Source: Macrolepiota albuminosa (Eukaryota > Basidiomycota > Agaricomycetes > Agaricales > Agaricaceae). Taken from it: a stretch of DNA of 64,000 bases. The stretch's first letter is position 1, and each line of letters opens with the position of its first letter. The translations under genes were made by a program, and so were the position numbers. The notes under the pieces were generated by a model that searched no databases, had not been told where the DNA came from, and saw only the letters and a program-made list of their open reading frames with translations. The DNA is taken from contig JAMWFC010000056.1 of the NCBI GenBank assembly GCA_027475525.1, positions 496,001-560,000 on the forward strand, given 5' to 3'. This document shows, one piece after another, positions 22,914 to 32,717 of the stretch.

Positions 22914-22920
22914 CTATAAA
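22914..22920 (-). promoter_or_regulatory. TATA-like box of the antisense gene
   Basis: Minus-strand TTTATAG lies about 70 bp upstream of the antisense start codon at 22846. It sits inside the element, so the gene does not depend on the LTR promoter. Confidence 0.4.
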
Positions 22921-23002
22921 CCAAATCTCAAGAACGCACGGGCCACTTGTCACAAAAACGGTAACGGTAGCCTTATTTGGTGACTGAGGACAGTCAATTT
23001 TT

Positions 23003-23016
23003 CAGTCGGGGGGAGA
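23003..23016 (+). promoter_or_regulatory. Polypurine tract
   Basis: A G-rich run (gtcggggggaga) directly abuts the 3' LTR at 23017, as expected for the plus-strand DNA primer. Confidence 0.7.
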
Positions 23017-23966
23017 TGATAGGACCCTATACAGGTTAGGCGCATCAACGGCAGGCTCGGCACCGGCTCCAGAAACCTTGCCGCATTCGTTCCGAACTTA
23101 GCGCACGCGTTCTACCCATTTTAAGCCATTTCTGACGGCCGCGCACGGCAAGAAGCAGATCCAATCAGTGATAGCGCCGATCGGCAGCAAGAATGACAAC
23201 TGACAGATGGCATCAGTCACTGACGACAGCGCTTAGCGAGAAGCTTGATGATCTATCAAAAACTGACGGACAGCTTGGCGTTTGACCTTGGCGTCTGACA
23301 CCGCTTACCGTCTCGATTTGGCGCCCAACGTCGCTTAGGTGTTCTGACAGACAGAAGGGTGATGGAGTGATGGTTTAGCTTCGTGATCTGTCGCCTGGCG
23401 TCGCTAAGGCTCTTGAATGGACGGTAGGGATCTGAAACCGTTGGAGCTACCCCTTTGAAATTTTCCAGTTTACCGCACTCTGGCGTCATTAGCCACTGGC
23501 GACGGTGAACTCCTTGTAGTATATATATTACTTACCGACTTGTACATACAGCAGCAGAACAATAGACCACAGTTTACTCCCCTTTCCTCAGTCTCCCTTA
23601 CGCTCAAGAGCTCATTTACGCTACAGTCGGCAACGTCGAACTCATCGGTAGTTACAGACGCTCGCCAACACTCGACACACTCGTGCCTTGCAACTACGGC
23701 AGGCATTATCGACGCTTAGACTTCGCTAAGCTTACCGTGCTCTTGCCGCTTACCTTTGCCGTGTTCGCTTACCGCTCTTTCCTAGGCGCTTTACCTTAGC
23801 GCTTTACACTTGCCGACCCCGTTACCGACTTTTACCCTTTTTCACAGACGCGTTCTCTGGGACCTGCCCGGGACTCCTCAAATCACTTATAGCGCGCCCA
23901 ACGCACACTCTTGGTACGGTAACACTCCAGTTACATTTGTTACTGACCAAACTTTGGGCGACATCA
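23017..23966 (+). repeat. 3' LTR of the Gypsy element
   Basis: 950 bp, same length as 12662-13611; differences include A for G near 23070, T for C near 23383 and A for T near the right end. Begins TGATAGGACC. Confidence 0.92.
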
Positions 23967-23973
23967 AATTATT

Positions 23974-24975
23974 TGATGACGCCCAAATTGCGCTAAGGTG
24001 CACTATCACTAGTACAGCTACTTAGTCAATATAGCTTTGGGCGCGCTAAGTATGGGAGAGAGTCCCGGACAGGTCCCAGAGAACGCACAGTAGGCAAGAG
24101 GTTGGTGGTAAGGAAAAGGGGTGATTGGCGCTTATTTAAGGCCCAAGAATGCGGCAAGAGTATGCTAAAAATCACCAATGAAAGGTGCTAAGAGGCGCGG
24201 GAAAGAGTTGCCAAGGAAAGGCGCTAAGGAGCGCGGGAAAGAGTCGCCAAGGAAAGGCGCTAAGGAGCGCGAGAGAGAGAGTCGCCAAGAAAAGGCGCTA
24301 AGGAGCGCGAGAGAGAGTCACCAAGGAAAGGCGCTAAGAGACACTGTAAAGGGGTCACTAAGAGGCGCTAAGTGTTAGCACCTAAAAGAGATGATAAAAT
24401 GACGAGATTGCTTAGCAGATCTAAGCGCAAATGCCTTGCCGTAGTTGCAAGACACTAAGAGATTGCAGACAGAAAGGGTGAGAGAGAACTAAAGCAGAGT
24501 CCCCTTGCCGACACGGTCAACAAAAGGGTAGTCTGTTGCGTAGGGTGACCAAAATGTTGGGATACAATCCCTACTGCCAAATTGATTGAGTACTACTAAC
24601 AAAAAGTAAGTATTTATATGTAAGTAAATGCCCTGAATTAAACTATATGGTGAAAAAGGTCCACAATCATGCTGTCGTTCTGAGTCGGCAAGAAGCTAAG
24701 CGACGTCAGGTGCTAAGGTGAAACTCCAAGCTGCCTGTCATAAAATACTTCATCATTCCTGCTGCCACCGGCTAAGAGCATCATGGGTGCCAAGTGTCTG
24801 TGTCCGTGTACGGCCCTGAAGGGTGAGTGGCAAGGTGCGGCAAGGTGTCAAGAGGAGTGCTAAGAATAGATGGTGCCATAAAGAGTGGTCCTGGAGTAAT
24901 TAGAGGCTCCAGCTGCGAGTTATTAACATAAAAATATGCAAAAATTAGCCTCTGGAGCGCTAAGACGTGCCGCTC
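23974..24975 (-). mobile_element. Inverted, diverged LTR remnant of a related Gypsy element
   Basis: Read on the minus strand, the segment ending at 23974 closes with GGGCGTCATCA like the LTR next to it. Further in, it keeps the block around gcgttctctgggacctg (plus 24070-24092). The two LTRs therefore meet tail to tail across a 7-bp spacer, forming a near palindrome at about 23951-23990. It also shares the CGCTAA/CGGCAA hexamers, the last near 24960. The right boundary is vague and the remnant carries no coding sequence. Confidence 0.6.
24181..24362 (+). repeat. Minisatellite, about five units of 36 bp
   Basis: Imperfect units beginning aaaggcgctaaggagcgcg and ending gccaagg, inside the inverted LTR remnant. 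Units differ by substitutions and small insertions. Each unit contains one or two CGSYAA hexamers. Confidence 0.8.
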
Positions 24976-24999
24976 CTGGTGGTCCCAGTGTGCCAATGT

Positions 25000-26482
25000 G
25001 AGGTGCTTGTGTTGGTGCTATCTGTGGTCATCTATAATGGGAGCTCATCAGCAGCACTTGCATGTCATCCATGATTGTATCGGCAATGGTGCTGCTGCTC
25101 CATTGGGCAAACATGGCATTCCTATGCCTGGTACCCCACACCCTGCTGGAAATAATGGCCTGGCAGTGTCTGGCCATGCTGCCTTGCATGCTCCTGGGGA
25201 GCATTTGCTTCCCAGTCATCATGCATCTGGCATTCTGGTGGGCGGCTCTGGCCTTTGTGCACTATCTATTTCTCCTGGCACCACTCCACCTTCATGCATG
25301 TTGCATGGTTTGCCCCTGCAGGTCGGTTGCTTGTTGTCGTCGGCAGACAAGATGTATCTGCATAAAGTGGTGAAGGCATTGGAACAGGGCATGTTTAAGT
25401 ATATCCCCCTTGATCTGTTGACAGATGAGATGTGTCGGTGGGCGGCCTGGGAGCCACCGCCTCCAGAATTATCCTTTGTTATTGTAAATGGGAAACTTCG
25501 ACTCCCTACAGCCTCCTTTGACACTATGCATGAGTCAAAGTTGACCTTCGATGAGTGGTTGGCAGCTCCAGACAATCTTGTGGGTGCGATGCATCTCCAT
25601 TTACAGGCTGACTCGGACAGCAGCTCTGGTGGCCGTGTTGCCAATGCCATTGCAGATTCATTTGCTGCTTATTTTGGCACCTCAAAGCCCACCTTAATGC
25701 GTGACTGGATTTCAGTTTGATTCTTGATTACGATCAGCATTTACGGGCATTGTATCTATATGAGTCGCATTCCTTTTAGATAGATACGTTTCAGCTTGAT
25801 ATTTGGCAGGAGTATGTGGCCATGCTGCATGCCAGTAGAGTCAAGACTTTGGATGGCAGACTCACCAAGATGGAGTCCTTTCTTGTGCATGGGAAGTCTT
25901 CCTCCTCCAAGTCTTGCAACACCATGCCCCGTTCAAAGTGTTTGTCCTGTGGGTCTCTTGAGCACAAACTCTTGGCCTGTTGTGCTGCCCCTCAGTTTCT
26001 CCAGTGTGACAGACGCTCATATTGTGCTCTGACTGGTGGCTTGGTCTGTTTTGCCTTCAATGGTTTCTTTTCCTGTGATTGAAGCTCCAAGTGTGTGCAT
26101 GCCCATGTTTGTTTCTTGTGCAGAAGTTCTGGCCATGGAGCACAGGCCTGTTCTGCTTGACAGTATATTTTCTTTATCCACACCGTTGATAGCTGATTGC
26201 TGGGAAAGTGCCTTGCATGCAGCTGGGGTGTTGGATCTCTTTGCAGAGGTACCAGAAGGCCTTCACAGCGGCTTTGACATTGGCATAGATTCTTTAGTTC
26301 TCTCTCGTTCCTTTTCTCCTCACAATCATTATCGGATGTCTGAAGCTCACAATTTTGTTATTTTCAAATATAGTTCTGAGGTGGCCCTAGGCAGGATTTT
26401 GCCTGATTTTGACCCTGCTCTTGTTGAAGATTTGTTTGGCCCTTTTAGAACAGCTCCTTGGGTAAATTACATGTTACATTAG
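25000..26482 (+). pseudogene. DIRS-like gag/Cys-rich and N-terminal RT region, frameshifted
   Basis: A frame from about 25300 to 25720 encodes a capsid-like region (KVVKALEQGMFKYIPL, FDEWLAAPDN). After a frame change, 25816-26082 adds a zinc-knuckle-like CLSCGSLEHKLLAC and a second Cys-rich stretch. 26170-26460 encodes ADCWESALHAAGVLD and RTAPWVN, found just before the RT palm in DIRS-type elements. At least three stops or frame changes break it. This is the continuation of the element that starts at 11430. Confidence 0.6.
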
Positions 26483-27789
26483 ACCTGTCCTTTCCTTGGA
26501 ATGATCCCGATTGTCCTTTGGTGAACTCCTTCATCAATTCCAATGACTTTCTTTGCAATTGAGGAACCTTTGCTGCTTGCTGGCTGCTGGTTGCAAAATC
26601 CCCACCTGATACTGAAGTTGCAGTTTTTGATGTTGATTCTGCTTTTTGAAACATCCCAACCTGTCCTCAGGATTGGTTAAAGCTTGCTGTCTCAATAGAT
26701 GGCAAGATCCATTTTGACTTTTGATTAAACTTTGGTGCAGTCTCTGTGCCGGGAGTGTTCGGTCGTGTTGCTGATGCAATTGTTGCCATATACCGCCATC
26801 ATGGGATAGATGATGTTCTCAAGTGGATAGATGATTTTATTTTCTTCCGATATGCTCAGTTACAAGACTCTATATTTGTTTACTCTTAGAATGAGGCTCT
26901 TATTTGCGACGTTGTAATGGATTTGGGCTGGCCATGGTCTACAGAAAAACATTTGCCTTTTGCTCCCTGTTTCACATATATTGGATTCTTATGGTCCCTC
27001 AAGGCGAAAACCGTCAAATTGCTTGATCAAAAACGCCTTAAATACCTTGCAAAATTGTCTGAATGGTCTCACACTTCAAAAGTCTCTCTAAAGATGACAG
27101 AATCCCTCATCGGAATGTTGAATCATATTTGTCTTGTTCTCTCAATCGGGCCTTCTTGCCTTCCGTCTCTCTTTGCATTCTGCACTTGGTTTCCAACAAA
27201 TTGCAGTACATTTGTTTCTCTCCTTCCTTCCAACACTGTTATGGAAGATATCTTCTGGTGGCATGATGCCTTAGAGCATTATTGATGCAGTTTCCATGTA
27301 ATTCAGCCCCCATGCCCTTTGCACCTGGATGTTTATGTTGACGCATCTACAACAGGCATTGGTTTTGTTGTTGATGATAAATGGTTGGTGTGGCAGTTGC
27401 AGCCAGGCTGGAAGTTGAATGGTCGAGATATTGGATGGGCAGAGATAGTCGCGGTGGATCTGTCCATATGCGCTCTTGTCAAAGTGGGTTTTAAGAACTG
27501 TCACATCGTTTTCAAATCTGATAACTTTGGCATTGTCGGGGCTTTAGCAGCTGGTAGATCCAGGAGCCTTCAAAAGAATGCCATTCTGTGTCACATCATC
27601 AACACCTTCCAATTAAATGCAATCTGGCTCACTATCACCTTGACATCTTTGGCAACGAATAAAGCTGATGGTCCTTCTTGTGGGCTCTTTCCTCTGAAAC
27701 GCACATTGTTCCCTTTCCCACCTCGAGTTTCTCCTTACTTGACTCCTTTTGTTCATGGCTCTGTTCAACACTCTCAGCTTGTAAATTGA
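26483..27789 (+). pseudogene. DIRS-like reverse transcriptase and RNase H remnant
   Basis: Scattered frames keep the RT core: KWIDDFIFFRYA near 26820-26858 corresponds to the catalytic DD box. GWPWSTEKHLPFAP and YIGFLWSLKAKTVKL follow at 26917-27040. After a stop at 27283, an RNase H-like frame (27319-27789) has VDASTTGIGFVVDDKW, AEIVAVDLSICAL and KSDNFGIVGAL. The order RT then RNase H and the wording of these blocks fit DIRS/Ngaro retroelements. Many stops make it inactive. Confidence 0.65.
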
Positions 27790-27872
27790 CTATAACATTC
27801 TGTCCTGCTGTTGTTCCTTTACAGTCCAGGCATTTCCTTTTTTATAGTTCAACTAAGACAATAATATGTATA

Positions 27873-27877
27873 GTATT
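27873..27877 (+). repeat. Target-site duplication GTATT (left) of the gag-only element
   Basis: GTATT at 27873-27877 is repeated at 31105-31109, directly outside the two LTRs. Confidence 0.85.
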
Positions 27878-28091
27878 TGTCAAAGGTTAAGTTTTGGTGA
27901 GAGGTGCATTGCATTGAAATTATGTAATCACAAGTTAGTATTGCCACATAGGTAACCAAATAAATAAAGTCGTGTTTTGTTGCGTCCTTCTTCAACGGTC
28001 AGCGTTTATTCGTCCTCGGTCAGCTCTCCCACCTCTTGCAGCTATCCTTGCATTCTCTATGGTTAGCTTTTATTTCCTTAGCCTTCTGACA
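27878..28091 (+). repeat. 5' LTR of the gag-only element
   Basis: 214 bp, TGTC..GACA ends; matches 30891-31104 with scattered, mostly transition differences. Confidence 0.85.
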
Positions 28092-28802
28092 TGCTATGGG
28101 CCCCAACTGCGCACAAATTCAGCACACAGTTTATTTTTGTTAAAAATTTTCATCACTTCTGATCATGGCACCTTCTCATTACAAAATGCTTCACACATTC
28201 AATCCAGACAACAGGTTTGATGGATCAAATTATGATGCTTGGGTTACAGAGCTGGAGATGACATTTGTTGGGCATGACATTCTGGCACACATCAAGGGTG
28301 AGGCATCTTGCCCTAGCGATTTTTCTGCTGCTGCTCTTTGGTCAAAAAATGATCAGTCTGCTCATGCCACCCTCTACAAGACCATCTCCTCTACCAACAT
28401 CATTCATACTCACTTCAAGAATACCAACCCTGCTCAAACTGCTAATGCCATCTGAATCAGTCTCAAAACTGAGTTCCAGAAGGACAGCCATGCAAAGCGC
28501 TTTGAGCTCAAGAAGTGCCTATATAATCCTATCCATAATATTAAAAAACCAGTCTCAGTATACATTCAAGACATCATCTCTGCTCACAATGCTCTCACTA
28601 TGCTTGGCCATGCTCCCCCTCTCATTGATGTCATTGACTCCATTCTTATGAATCTCCATCCCAACTTCTCTATTGTTTGCACTCTTCTCACTACTCAGGC
28701 AGAGGAACCTTTGCTTGCCACTGTCAAGAAGATGCTCACCGATCAGGAAGATACACATACTGCACTCAATTCCAATGCAGCTGATGAGGTTAGGGTGATG
28801 TA

Positions 28803-29024
28803 CAGTGGCTCAAAAAACTGTCCCAATGTTTTATATTTTTTGAAAGATGACATTGGCATGAAGGATGGGAAGTATGTAAAATCCTGATTAAATCATGTAA
28901 AATACTATGGCATCGTAGCTACAGAATGAATCTAGGTTTATGTAATCAAGATCAAAACTGATGGAGCAATAGCCATTTTAAAATATTCACTCATTGGGAC
29001 AATTTTTTGAGCATCTCTAATTTT
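28803..29024 (+). repeat. Left terminal inverted repeat of the Tc1/mariner element
   Basis: The outer end (GGCTCAAAAAACTGTCCCAA) recurs in inverted form at the inner end (about 28991-29014), so each TIR is itself palindromic at its edges. Confidence 0.85.
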
Positions 29025-29189
29025 TCAGGTTTATCCTTATTTTACTCAGAAATAAAGAGTAAGTTGCATGTGGGAATATAACCAAAGTCATGTGACCATG
29101 TTTAGATATATTTGGGAGTAGTTCAAGCTGGTTGAACCACATCTTGACCTTCAACCACTATCATGAAACCTATTCCTTCTGCACAACAC

Positions 29190-30133
29190 TCTACTGTTGC
29201 TTCTCTTCTTGCTCAAGGGTATTCTCTGGTCAGATTGGAGCTCAAACTGGTCTAGGTAAGTCTACTACTGGGAGGATTGGTAGAGAGTTGGAGATGGACA
29301 AGGAAAACCATCCTGGAGGCCATCCTGCTAAGCTTACTCCATGTGATAAACAGGCTATTATTTGACAAATCTCAACTGGCCACTAATTTTATCAACAACA
29401 TCATTTCCAACCCTGTCTCTTTCAAGACTGTCTGGAATGTGTTGAAGGAGGAGGGGTATTGGTCTGCTACCAAGAGAAAAGTTCCTATGCTCAAAGCTAA
29501 ACATTGACAACTACAGCTTAAATGGGCTCAGAAGCATCAGAACTGGACTATAGAGGACTGGAAAAGGGTGTTGTGGACAGATGAGACAAAGATTAATAGG
29601 ATTGGGTCAGATGGGAAGCAGTATGTGTGGAAGCTACAAGAAGAAGACATTTCAAGACCAAACAACTACACCTACTGTGAAGCATGGAGGAGGGAATAAT
29701 CTCATGGTATGGGGCTGTATGAGTTGGAATGGGGTAGAAAAGCTTGTAGAGGTGGTGGGGATCATGAATGCAGAGCAGTACTGTGAAATTTTAGATGATG
29801 GAGCAAAGGAGAACTTTGAGAAGTTGGAGATGGAGGAGGGTGCCTACTACTTTCAACAGGACAATAACTCCAAACACAACTCCAAGAGGGCTTTAATGTC
29901 CTTTGGTGGCTAGCCCAATCCCCTGATCTCAACCCTATTGAACATCTCTGGAAGTACCTCAAAGAGCAACTTAGGCAGTATGAAACACCTCCTTATGGTG
30001 TGCATGAATTATGGGAGAGGGTTGCAAAGGAGTGGGATGAAATACCACCAGAGGTATGCCAAAGACTAATAGAAAGCATGCCTAGAAGGATTCAAGCAGT
30101 TATCAAGGCAAATGGAGGACATACAAAGTACTA
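29190..30133 (+). pseudogene. Tc1/mariner transposase remnant
   Basis: Pieces in changing frames keep the N-terminal helix-turn-helix region (QIGAQTGLGKSTTGRI, near 29235-29280). The first catalytic block WTDETKINR is at about 29577-29603, the second QQDNNSKHNSKRA at about 29853-29895, and the third SPDLNPIEHLWKYL at about 29919-29960. At least two stops and two frameshifts interrupt it. The spacing of the last two blocks fits a DD34E-type enzyme, but the frameshift between them prevents an exact count. Confidence 0.75.
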
Positions 30134-30139
30134 GATACT

Positions 30140-30361
30140 AAAATTAGAGATGCTCAAAAAACTGTCCCAATGAGTGAATATTTTAAAATGGCTATTTCTC
30201 CATCAGTTTTGATCTTGATTACATAAACTTACATTCATTTTGTAGCTACGATGCCATAGTATTTTACGTGATTTAATCAGGATTTTAAGTACTTCCCATC
30301 CTTCATGCCAATGTCATCTTTCAAAAAGTATGAAACATTGGGACAGTTTTTTGAGCCACTG
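30140..30361 (-). repeat. Right terminal inverted repeat of the Tc1/mariner element
   Basis: Inverted partner of 28803-29024; it shows the same inner and outer inverted pair. Confidence 0.85.
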
Positions 30362-30890
30362 TATAGTAGGGTAAAGGAGAAGAGGAGGAAAGGAAAAGGC
30401 TCAATGGATAATGATGAGGCACTAAGATATGAGTGGCTCAACCCTTGTAACAAGGATGTTTGCCACTGTTGTGGCCTTCCTGGACATTGCTCATCTCGAT
30501 GCATTGCAGACATGCCACAGAAGATAAAGGACAAGATTATCAATGAGGCTACTGATCGCTGCTGTCATCACAATCAGTCTTCATCCACTTCTGACTCTGA
30601 TGTTGCTGCTGCCACCAATTTCACTCATGATTCACATGCCACCTCTGACACCGACAGTTCTGATTCCAATAATGACAAGCCCATTCAAGCCATGTCTGCC
30701 AGAGAGTTTACACATGTCCTTACCCAAGTGACTACAGAACGAGAACATCACCAGCAGTTGGGTATGAACAAGAAAAAATGGCAAGATCTCAAGACTCATC
30801 TCAATACCTGATGAACAGTGAGTTGTTTCATTGAGTGGGTGGGGACTTTAATTCAGTGGGGGACCTCTGCACCTCGTCTCCAAGTGGGGG

Positions 30891-31104
30891 TGTCAAAGGT
30901 TAAGTTTTGGTGAGGGGTGCATCACATTGAAATTATGTAATCACAAGTTAGTATTGCTGTGTAGGTAACCAAATAAATAAAGTCGTGTTTTGTCGTGTCT
31001 TTCTTTGACGGTCAATGTTTATTCATCCTTGGTCAGCTCTTCCACCTCTTGCAGCCATCCTCGCATTCTCCATGGTCAGCTTTTATTTCCTTAGTCCTCT
31101 GACA
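30891..31104 (+). repeat. 3' LTR of the gag-only element
   Basis: 214 bp partner of 27878-28091, followed by the GTATT duplication at 31105-31109. Confidence 0.85.
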
Positions 31105-31226
31105 GTATTTGTGCATACACAGTGTCACAGTAAAATTCTTATTTGTCTATGTTTATAGCATTTGTTTATGCTGCGTGTTAATTAGGGGTTGATTCTTGGT
31201 TTAAGGGAAATCTTCACATCCGTATA

Positions 31227-32400
31227 ATGCCCATTTACCTCTCTTTGTTGCTGAGGGAAGCTGGTGCTTCTACTTTGTTTGCCAGAAATCATGCCACATA
31301 CAACCCTATTCCTACCAATTCTACCAAGCAGCATCGTGGTGCTGCTCCTTGCATTGTGGAATCTTCAACTGCGACACCTCATCCTTCAAGTTCTGCAGTT
31401 TTGAGAAGAGTGCTTGTTGATAGGGTTATTGCCCATTTGTGGGCACCGTCTATGTCTAAGAGATACTCATCAGTGGTTGCAGATTTTGCCAAGTTCTGCC
31501 AACTATATGATGTTCTGCCTGCTGCTGTTTGGCCCGCTTTGGAAGACTTGCTGTGTTTCTACGCAGCGTCAATGGTGGAAACATTGGCAGATAGTACCGT
31601 CTCTAATAAAATCTCAGGTTTGCACTCCTACCACATTCAACATGGTATGCCATGGCATGATTCAATTATACTGAGACATACTGTGAAGGGCATGGAAAAT
31701 CTTTGGCTGGAATCATCCTATCAGAAGAAACAACCTCCTGTGACTCTAGAGATGTTGCAAATAGTTAAAATGAATCTTGACCTTTCTAATCCGTGTGACG
31801 CTTGTGTCTGGGCAGTGGTTACTACTGCTTTCTGGAGCCAGATCCGCATAGGCAAATTTCTTCCTGCATGAGAACGCAATTTTGATTCAACAGTATTGCC
31901 TGCATGGTGTAACTTTAGTCAACCTAATAATACAGGCTCCAGATTGTTATTTTTACCTTGGATAAAAAAGGTGGGATGTAAAGGCAAGACTGTCGTTATT
32001 ACGCATCAAATCAATGACTGCAATCTGATCAGCGCTCTAGCTAATCACGCTTGAGTCAATGGGGTTGCTTCAGATTCATCCATTTATTGCTATGTTAATA
32101 GGAAGGGTCATGTCATTGCGCTCACTACTCACAAATTACTCCTTGTCATCAACTCTATTTTGAGCTGCCATTCTCTACCCCATTCTCTACCAACCATTAG
32201 CAGTCATTGATTTTGCATTGGGGGGACTACGGCTTTGTTGTTGAAGGGAGTGCCACCGGATGTAGTCAAAGCTTTGGGTCGATGAACGTCAGATGCTTTT
32301 TTTAGGTATTGGCAAAACTTACAGTTGATAGCTCTGATTTATGTAGAATTACTACATCCAATTTTGTCATATTTAGATAGGCAATAGTCTGCGGTGGGGG
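31227..32400 (+). pseudogene. Tyrosine recombinase of the DIRS-like element, truncated by stops
   Basis: The open part (31227-31871) has the core-binding helices (SKRYSSVVADFAKFC; TVSNKISGLHSYHIQHG) and the first catalytic patch AFWSQIRIGKF, where the Arg of the active site is seen. After a stop at 31869 the same protein can be followed with interruptions: HKLLLVINS, then FCIGGTTALLLKGVPPD (the HxxR patch, Arg lost), then SDAFFRYWQNL at about 32290-32325 with the putative nucleophile Tyr. DIRS-type elements use this enzyme instead of an integrase. Confidence 0.75.
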
Positions 32401-32643
32401 ATTCATCTACTTTGTCTCTTGGAGTGGGGTCAGGTTCTTTGCACTGACTCGTGGATGTATCCTAGTATCTCTCTCTTATTCTAGGTGGATTACCTTCAAG
32501 CAGAGAGACTCTTGCCCATCATATGGACATCGTGTTTAGAAAGATTAGAGCTTTGCCATACACTCTTCTAAGCTTTATCTCTGTAGATATTTATCATCAT
32601 AGCTAGATATTTGGTTTAGGCCATGCCCAGAACTAACATGAAA
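32401..32643 (+). other. Decayed 3' end of the DIRS-like element
   Basis: No coding sequence is recognised between the recombinase remnant and the right terminal repeat. Confidence 0.4.
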
Positions 32644-32717
32644 TAGCATCCTTCCAAATGAAGGCATGTCATGCAGAAGGGATGTATTTTGATGTGTGAC
32701 CATAGCATGACCGCAAG
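32644..32717 (+). repeat. Right terminal direct repeat of the DIRS-like element, first piece
   Basis: Matches 11430-11503. The repeat is cut after GCAAG at 32713-32717, where the chromodomain Gypsy element begins. It resumes at 39371 after the duplicated GCAAG. Confidence 0.7.

Larger units (their letters stand above)
12662..23966 (+). mobile_element. Ty3/Gypsy element with gag-protease, pol and an antisense spliced gene
   Basis: Two 950-bp LTRs (12662-13611 and 23017-23966; TG..CA ends) differ at only a few positions (I see about four), so the insertion is recent. Sense ORFs are 13992-16304 (gag and protease) and 16277-20026 (RT, RNase H, integrase), both intact. A six-exon antisense gene fills 20454-22846. 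The purine tract 23003-23016 precedes the second LTR. Flanks do not show a 5-bp target duplication (tgcag on the left, aatta on the right), because the right end abuts an inverted relic of a related element. The hexamer family TTRSCG/CGSYAA is strongly enriched throughout. Confidence 0.92.
28803..30361 (+). mobile_element. Tc1/mariner DNA transposon
   Basis: 1559 bp flanked by TA (28801-28802 and 30362-30363). It has 222-bp terminal inverted repeats (28803-29024 and 30140-30361) starting CAGTGGCTC, with about a dozen mismatches between them. TA duplication, long TIRs and the DDE wording of the internal remnant identify the superfamily. It is nested inside the gag of the LTR element. Confidence 0.9.
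28165..30811 (+). pseudogene. Copia-type gag split by a Tc1/mariner transposon
   Basis: The first part (28165-28802) begins MAPSHYKMLHTFNPDNRFDG and has the UBN2-like gag fold wording. A TGA at 28453-28455 interrupts it where Trp would fit. The transposon enters at the TA in 28801-28802. The gag resumes at 30364 in the same frame, reaches a canonical CX2CX4HX4C zinc knuckle (CHCCGLPGHCSSRC, 30461-30502) and ends in a Ser/Asp-rich tail at 30811. Apart from the stop and the insertion the frame is continuous. The product would bind element RNA and form particles. Confidence 0.75.
27878..31104 (+). mobile_element. Gag-only LTR retrotransposon (TR-GAG type) carrying a Tc1/mariner insertion
   Basis: LTRs of 214 bp at 27878-28091 and 30891-31104 (TGTCAAAGG..CTGACA) and a perfect 5-bp target duplication GTATT define it. 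The only coding region is a Copia-type gag; no protease, integrase or RT is present. Without the inserted DNA transposon it is only about 1.67 kb. It must use proteins from a full Copia element. A G-rich tract (aagtggggg) precedes the 3' LTR. LTR copies differ at several positions, mostly transitions, so it is older than the Gypsy insertions. Confidence 0.85.

Noticed and set aside
24181..24362. Regular 36-bp repeats considered as a CRISPR-like array
   Set aside because: Units are directly tandem without unique spacers, in a eukaryotic LTR relic; it is a minisatellite.
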